A stretch of DNA of 9,801 nucleotides from positions 1 to 9,801 of the forward strand of contig JAIFKN010000257.1 in the NCBI GenBank assembly GCA_020049615.1, given 5' to 3'. The notes under the pieces were generated by a model that ran no database searches, had not been told where the DNA came from, and saw only the letters and a program-made list of their open reading frames with translations. Position numbers and translations under genes: made by a program. Source of the stretch: a bacterium. Its GTDB lineage: Bacteria > Planctomycetota > UBA11346. This document shows, piece after piece, positions 6,722-9,801 of this stretch (position 1 is its first letter; every line of letters begins with the position of its first letter).

Positions 6722-7516
6722 GTGGACGCCGAAGCCATCCTCGCCGCCTTCGAGCGCCTGCACGGCGTCCGGATCACCGTGCATGACATCGCCGGTGGGT
6801 TCGTCGGCCGTCTGCCGGAATCCCGCCTGCGCCATGATCATCGGCTCTGCCGGGCGGCCAAGGCGGCCGGCTACGAACGCGCCTGCGCGCGATTCGATGC
6901 GCAGAACCTGCGGGAGCATCTCACCCAGAGGCCGGATGGCCTGGCCAAGGTCTGCCATGCCGGCCTGGTCGAACTGGTGGTGCCGCATCTCGTCGGTGGA
7001 CGGCCGGCGTGGGTGCTCTTCGCCGGGGTATGGGCCGACGACGGTTGCGACGCCGGGCTGCGCGAGCGGCGTTCGGCAGTGCGTCTGCGCGCGCCGCCGG
7101 CATTGCCTGCTGGATGGCCGGATCTGCTGGACGCCCTGCGTTCGCTGGCCGCCCGGCTGGCCCTGCTGGCGCCGCCGGCGCTGCGCGCACCGACCTCTCG
7201 ACGTGAAGCCGTCGTCGAATTCCTCCGCTTGCGGCACGCCGAGGACGTCGTCCTCACCGATCTGGCGTCCGTGCTCGGCCTCAGCCCTTCGCGCACCTCG
7301 CATGTCGTCGCCGACCTCTTCGGTGCGCCCTTTGCGACCCTCCTGGCGCAGGCGCGCCTGTCCTCGGCCGAGATCCTGTTGCGCTGCACCGCCCTGCCGG
7401 TGGCGACGGTGGCGATGCGCGCCGGCTTCGGCGATCTGTCGCACTTCCACGCCTCTTTCCGCCGCCGCTTCGGCAGTACGCCGGCGGCTTGGCGCAGGCA
7501 GGCTGCGAGCGCCTGA
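6722..7516 (+). CDS. PocR-domain AraC family transcriptional regulator
   Basis: A 264-aa cytoplasmic DNA-binding regulator. The N-terminal half (about 5-125) looks like a PocR ligand-sensing domain: an H/C-rich stretch (HDHRLCRAAK, 38-47), KVCHAGLVELVVPHLVGG (76-93) and WVLFAG. PocR domains are thought to bind small molecules such as short hydrocarbon compounds. The C-terminus (about 163-260) is an AraC double helix-turn-helix. The first helix-turn-helix is LTDLASVLGLSPSRTSHVV, and the second is the conserved AMRAGFGDLSHFHASFRRRFG (two parts, 231-251) followed by STPAAWRR. The start is GTG at 6722; no in-frame ATG lies close upstream. A TATGCT element at 6710-6715 would place transcription start at about this GTG, so the mRNA may be leaderless. 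It is divergent from the FAD oxidoreductase, which it may control. Tandem operator-like repeats also lie just downstream of it. Confidence 0.9.
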   Translation: MDAEAILAAFERLHGVRITVHDIAGGFVGRLPESRLRHDHRLCRAAKAAGYERACARFDAQNLREHLTQRPDGLAKVCHAGLVELVVPHLVGGRPAWVLFAGVWADDGCDAGLRERRSAVRLRAPPALPAGWPDLLDALRSLAARLALLAPPALRAPTSRREAVVEFLRLRHAEDVVLTDLASVLGLSPSRTSHVVADLFGAPFATLLAQARLSSAEILLRCTALPVATVAMRAGFGDLSHFHASFRRRFGSTPAAWRRQAASA

Positions 7517-7517
7517 T

Positions 7518-7531
7518 CCGCCGGCCGGCGG
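7518..7531. terminator. 14-base GC palindrome just after the regulator stop
   Basis: CCGCCGGCCGGCGG is a perfect palindrome that begins one base after the TGA at 7514-7516. It could fold to a 5-bp stem with a GGCC loop, or act as a dyad site. No T-run follows, so a factor-independent terminator is doubtful. In such GC-rich DNA a chance palindrome is also possible. Confidence 0.25.
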
Positions 7532-7532
7532 C

Positions 7533-7574
7533 AGAGTGGGGACGAACCGGACCAGAATGGGGTCGAAATACACC
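7533..7574. repeat. Two-unit tandem 21-bp direct repeat, operator-like
   Basis: Units 7533-7553 and 7554-7574 abut exactly and agree at 15 of 21 positions (pattern AGA-n-TGGGG-n-CGAA-n4-ACC). A 21-bp period places equivalent bases on the same DNA face, the arrangement typical of AraC-family operators. An AT-rich stretch with a GATATT hexamer (7578-7583) follows, so the second unit would overlap a -35 region, as in activated promoters. GGGGTCG from the second unit also occurs once in the regulator's own divergent promoter gap (6677-6683). Binding by the adjacent PocR-AraC protein is an inference. Confidence 0.4.
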
Positions 7575-7644
7575 CATGATATTGTCATGCATGCACGTGG
7601 CACTGCACCCAGGAGCCCGTCGAGGCCTACGCTCAGGGCACCAC

Positions 7645-7650
7645 GGAGGA
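7645..7650 (+). promoter_or_regulatory. Strong Shine-Dalgarno site (GGAGGA)
   Basis: GGAGGA is followed by a 7-base spacer and ATG at 7658. It is the best ribosome-binding match I see in the window, and it singles out the short ORF as probably translated. Most genes here show weak or no such site. Confidence 0.6.
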
Positions 7651-7657
7651 TCCTGCC

Positions 7658-7762
7658 ATGCCCCGCTACCTCGCCAGCCGCCATGCCGTCGCACGTCTCC
7701 TCGAACGCTCGTGCGTCCGCCGCATCCGCATCCGCCATGCTGACGTCAGCGCAGCGGCCTGA
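7658..7762 (+). CDS. 34-aa basic micro-ORF preceding the 157-aa gene
   Basis: ATG at 7658 and TGA at 7760-7762 encode 34 residues with nine Arg, containing RRIRIRHADV near the end. It has no recognised family. Third-position G or C is about 79 percent by hand count, close to genuine genes here. Its strong Shine-Dalgarno and the 14-base gap to the next ATG (7777) suggest it is translated and co-transcribed with the downstream gene. It could be a leader peptide that couples translation, or a tiny basic protein. No run of a single regulatory codon (as in amino-acid attenuators) is visible, apart from the abundance of Arg. Confidence 0.45.
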   Translation: MPRYLASRHAVARLLERSCVRRIRIRHADVSAAA

Positions 7763-7776
7763 ATGGGACCCAGCAC

Positions 7777-8250
7777 ATGCTCGTCATGATCTCCCTGACC
7801 TACCCCAGCGACGACAACGGGCCGCTGATCCTCGACATCTGGAACATCGAGGCTCCGAGCGTGGCGGCCGTCGAGCGCCTTGTGCGCGAGGAACTCGCCC
7901 CGGCACTGCGCCGTCATGGACGGCAGAAGGCGCTCGAGCAGGGCTTCGACGAAGCCGAGTACTGCCCGCAGGCCCTCGGCATCGGCGTCGAGGCGACGCC
8001 CAGGTGCAGCTTGGCAGGACTCGTCGCCGATCTCGCCGATCAGCGCGGCGTACCGCCCATGGATGACGAGGTTCTGCGCCGATGCGCCACGCCGAGGCAT
8101 GCCTCCCGCGAACCCGCGCAGCTGGACGCCCTGCTCACCCGGCATGGCATCGTCGGGCCGCGCGGACGGCGGCTGCCCTACCGCAAACCCAAGGCGAAAC
8201 CGCTGCCGTCGCTGTTCGACGAGGTCGATGACGATGAGCCACCCTTCTGA
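7777..8250 (+). CDS. Hypothetical protein, 157 aa
   Basis: I do not recognise this protein. It begins MLVMISLTYPSDDNG; a second Met four codons in (7786) is an equally possible start. It has no signal peptide or membrane segment and is probably soluble and cytoplasmic. Residues about 28-55 are charged and helical (AAVERLVREELAPALRRHG). The middle (about 100-130) is helical with a possible small-domain character, and the tail ends in an acidic DEVDDDEPPF stretch. Third-position G or C is high, as in neighbouring genes, which supports real coding. It follows the 34-aa micro-ORF by 14 bases and faces hipT tail-to-tail, with 156 bases between the stops. Because it lies next to a toxin-antitoxin operon and a regulator it may be accessory, but nothing in it supports a function. 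Confidence 0.72.
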   Translation: MLVMISLTYPSDDNGPLILDIWNIEAPSVAAVERLVREELAPALRRHGRQKALEQGFDEAEYCPQALGIGVEATPRCSLAGLVADLADQRGVPPMDDEVLRRCATPRHASREPAQLDALLTRHGIVGPRGRRLPYRKPKAKPLPSLFDEVDDDEPPF

Positions 8251-8366
8251 CTTCTGACCCCGCCCGCGAGCACGCCATGGCCGACCTCATCCAGTTCCTG
8301 GGTGAACGTCCGGAGGCCGATGGCACGGAGAGGGCCCTGTGCGACGGTGCGTGCCGTGCTGGGTTT

Positions 8367-8403
8367 CGGGATCTGTCTGATCGGGCGGGATCTGTCGCCC
8401 GCC
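8367..8403. repeat. 11-base direct repeat and short hairpin between convergent genes
   Basis: CGGGATCTGTC occurs at 8367-8377 and again at 8386-8396 (19-base period). The second copy sits in the loop side of a 6-bp GC hairpin (GGCGGG at 8384-8389 with CCCGCC at 8398-8403). It lies 3 bases beyond the hipT stop on the minus strand and might help end that transcript. No T-run follows. The rest of the 8251-8406 gap shows nothing I can name. Confidence 0.35.
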
Positions 8404-8406
8404 TGA

Positions 8407-9363
8407 CTAGGCTTCACCCTGGGCAATGGCCTTCACGCGATCCCGTACGACCACCAGGAACGCGTCCTGGGCGGCCGGAGACAGGTAGCTGCGGCGGACC
8501 AGGTCCTCGGTCTGGGTCAGGAAGCGTGGCGCACGGAATCGCTCCAGTTCCAGTGTCACGAAGGGCTCGCGCAGCGCCAACCGCCGGCCGAGTTCGCGGA
8601 AGTCTGGAGCCGCGTAGAATCCGCGTGCCTGGAACGACGGCGTCAGCTCGCCATCGGCCAGCAGGTCGAGCGCCAGGGCCGATTCGCTTGGCAGGTGGAT
8701 GTGGGTGCTGAGCAGGTCGTAGGCCGGACTCAGACGCACGACGCCATCCGGATCGCGCAGCACCGAGAAGTTGCGCAGGTGGGCGTCGCCGTTGCCGACG
8801 ATGTACGAGAAGATCACCCGACGCAGGAACTCGAGGCTGGTCGGTCCCGGAGCACTGCAGTAGGTCGCCAGGAGTCGGCCGATCTCCTCGTAGGAGAACT
8901 CGTATTTATAGTTCTTCCCATGTGTCGCCTCGGTGCGGCCGGCCAGGACGCTGCCATCCTCCTGGATGAGCTTGGTCTGCGCATCGACACGATCGAAGCG
9001 CCGGGTGACGTAGGCCAGCGACCCATCGCCGAGGCGAACCAGTCCGTAGGCCGCCACCGTGCATCCGCCCACGGTTGCTGCGAGGTGCATGGTCAACGCC
9101 TCGTTGGCCGGCACATCGTCGGTCAACGCCGGCAGCGCAGCGCCGGGGATCGGCTTGAGGATGTGCGTGCCGCCGGACTCGGTCGGAGCCAGACGCCCGC
9201 GCGTCAGCTTCAGCGAGAGCTTGTCCTGCATGCCGGAGATCGACATGTGGCGCATGGTCTCGGTGCGCAGCCGCAGCACATCGCTGCGTGCGATGTCGAG
9301 CCGGTGCGGGAAGCGGCCGGCGACAGACCCTCGGCCGACAGTGGCGTGAGCAGAGCCAGGCAA
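8407..9363 (-). CDS. hipT: HipT-like serine/threonine kinase toxin (HipA C-terminal type); 5' end possibly frameshifted
   Basis: A 318-aa open frame from a TTG at 9363 to a TAG. HipA-family kinases phosphorylate aminoacyl-tRNA synthetases (GltX for HipA, TrpS for E. coli HipT) and so halt translation. The N-terminal HipA subdomain is missing, as in HipT. Visible elements are the Gly-rich loop MSISGMQDKLSLKL (40-53) with the two-serine SIS motif (41-43) that HipT autophosphorylates, the ATP-binding Lys in HILKP (K70), catalytic Asp193 in NGDAHLRNFS (191-200), and the metal-binding Asp216 in SPAYDLLST. All key residues are present, so the kinase looks competent. The N-terminus is doubtful. An ATG at 9383 overlaps the hipS stop (ATGA) and encodes a plausible start (RCLALLTPLSAEG) in a different frame, joining this one only with a frameshift near 9310-9330. 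It is the last gene of the hipB-hipS-hipT operon. Confidence 0.88.
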   Translation of the reverse strand: MPGSAHATVGRGSVAGRFPHRLDIARSDVLRLRTETMRHMSISGMQDKLSLKLTRGRLAPTESGGTHILKPIPGAALPALTDDVPANEALTMHLAATVGGCTVAAYGLVRLGDGSLAYVTRRFDRVDAQTKLIQEDGSVLAGRTEATHGKNYKYEFSYEEIGRLLATYCSAPGPTSLEFLRRVIFSYIVGNGDAHLRNFSVLRDPDGVVRLSPAYDLLSTHIHLPSESALALDLLADGELTPSFQARGFYAAPDFRELGRRLALREPFVTLELERFRAPRFLTQTEDLVRRSYLSPAAQDAFLVVVRDRVKAIAQGEA

Positions 9364-9379
9364 CGTGGTGCCGGGTTGC

Positions 9380-9700
9380 TCATGGCGCCGGCCTGACGCT
9401 CAGCGCGCCGATCGTGTCGCGGCAGGTCGCCAGCAGGCGGCCGAAGAGGTCACGCTCATCGATGCGCTGGGTGCGGCACTGGATCGTGGCCAAACTGCCT
9501 TCGGCGAGGATACCGCAGAAGGCGGGGAAGAGGTGCGGGGCGACATAGGCCTCGGCCCGCTTCGGCATGGTCAGCGAGATCGGCGCCGTGGTCGGGTCGG
9601 CCAGATAGACGGCGTCGTAGGTGAACGAAAAGCCGGTGTCGGTTTCGCTGATTGTTCCGGCACAGCGGTCGTTGACGAAGACCTGTCCGCTGCGCTTCAC
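9380..9700 (-). CDS. hipS: HipS-like antitoxin (HipA N-terminal subdomain 1 protein)
   Basis: A 106-aa protein, GTG start at 9700, that resembles the small N-terminal couple_hipA domain of HipA as a separate gene. The visible family pattern is G-x-V...G-T-I near the start, FSFTYDAVYLAD (24-35) for the usual LxFxYxxxYL, PISLTMP (40-46) for the PlSlsLP strand, LFPAFCGILAEGSL (57-70) for the LFxFFxgLLPEG turn, and DLFGRLLATCRDTIGAL (84-100). In E. coli HipBST this domain is the antitoxin that blocks HipT. Its start overlaps the upstream stop (GTGA), and its stop overlaps an ATG (ATGA), so all three proteins are probably made in linked amounts. A GGGG stretch about 8 bases upstream may serve as the ribosome site. 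Confidence 0.85.
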   Translation of the reverse strand: MKRSGQVFVNDRCAGTISETDTGFSFTYDAVYLADPTTAPISLTMPKRAEAYVAPHLFPAFCGILAEGSLATIQCRTQRIDERDLFGRLLATCRDTIGALSVRPAP

Positions 9701-9801
9701 GGTTGGGCCCCGTTGGCGCCAACCGGCGGCGCGGCATGCCGGATCCGCGGCACCAGTTCGACGCCGACCACGGCGCCGATCCGTTCGGCCAGATCAAAGG
9801 T
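9697..9801 (-). CDS. 3' end of probable hipB (Xre-type antitoxin/operon repressor), partial
   Basis: Only the last 34 codons lie in the window, ending in a TGA at 9697 that overlaps the hipS GTG as GTGA. The residues TFDLAERIGAVVGVELVPRI resemble the tail of HipB and related Xre repressors, where a helix (AxxLGVxLxLVPR) follows the helix-turn-helix. The DNA-binding part is off the window, so identity rests on gene order (hipB-hipS-hipT) and this short tail. It would bind operators upstream of the operon, beyond the right edge. Confidence 0.6.
   Translation of the reverse strand, partial: TFDLAERIGAVVGVELVPRIRHAAPPVGANGAQP

Noticed and set aside
5079..8066. A 995-codon open frame on the + strand
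   Set aside because: It runs antisense through the FAD oxidoreductase and out of frame through the regulator, both well supported by motifs. Its composition is low-complexity Gly/Ala/Val/Arg, as expected for a shadow frame in very GC-rich DNA.
8277..8711. ATG-led + strand ORF beginning MADLIQFLGERPEA
   Set aside because: The first 40 residues look tolerable, but most of the frame is antisense to hipT with Pro/Arg/Gly shadow composition, and there is no ribosome site. A decayed gene start cannot be excluded.
8695..9396. A 233-codon open frame on the + strand opposite hipT
   Set aside because: It is antisense to conserved HipA-kinase motifs, with no recognisable domain of its own.
1..9801. 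CRISPR arrays, rRNA, tRNA, insertion sequences
   Set aside because: I scanned for regularly spaced repeats, tRNA-like arms, transposase motifs and terminal inverted repeats. Nothing beyond the listed repeats was found by eye.

Overview
The window is very GC-rich (third codon positions mostly G or C). It reads as a bacterial chromosome segment with short, genus-neutral transcription units in both orientations. Several traits would suit a Planctomycetota/Verrucomicrobiota/Lentisphaerota-type (PVC) organism: an FAD oxidoreductase of the FAD_oxidored type, a PocR-AraC regulator, a D-apionate-lactonase-like protein, a CCACAGAGGCACAGAG-type intergenic inverted repeat, and few clear Shine-Dalgarno sites. 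This assignment is an inference from gene content only; no rRNA or marker gene is present.

Layout from left to right. (1) The 3' part of a D-apionate-lactonase-like gene (+, ends 779) runs tail-to-tail into a GNAT acetyltransferase (-, 1152 to 754), with their ends overlapping by 26 bases. (2) Divergent from the acetyltransferase is a translationally coupled pair of membrane-anchored GGDEF diguanylate cyclases (+, 1233-2564 and 2561-3718, ATGA overlap). The two differ in their c-di-GMP inhibitory site. (3) A 41+41-base imperfect inverted repeat lies between the second cyclase and a convergent stand-alone GlmU-type nucleotidyltransferase (-, 4606 to 3869). (4) A possible 60-codon secreted Pro-rich peptide (+, 4686-4868) precedes a large FAD-dependent oxidoreductase (-, 6653 to 4884). 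(5) A PocR-AraC regulator (+, 6722-7516) is divergent from the oxidoreductase and is a candidate regulator of it. (6) After it come a tandem 21-bp direct repeat, a 34-codon ORF with the best Shine-Dalgarno in the window, and a 157-aa protein of unknown function. (7) On the minus strand at the right edge lies a HipBST-type tripartite toxin-antitoxin operon: the 3' end of a probable hipB, then hipS, then hipT, coupled by 4-base overlaps. The 5' end of hipT appears frameshifted or starts at TTG.

Functionally there are two signalling/regulatory blocks (c-di-GMP synthesis; an AraC/oxidoreductase divergon), one nucleotide-sugar enzyme and one toxin-antitoxin module. The most notable items are the HipBST operon with its hipT reading-frame problem, the coupled diguanylate cyclases with contrasting I-sites, the large inverted repeat, and the tandem operator-like repeat upstream of the orphan micro-ORF/157-aa pair.
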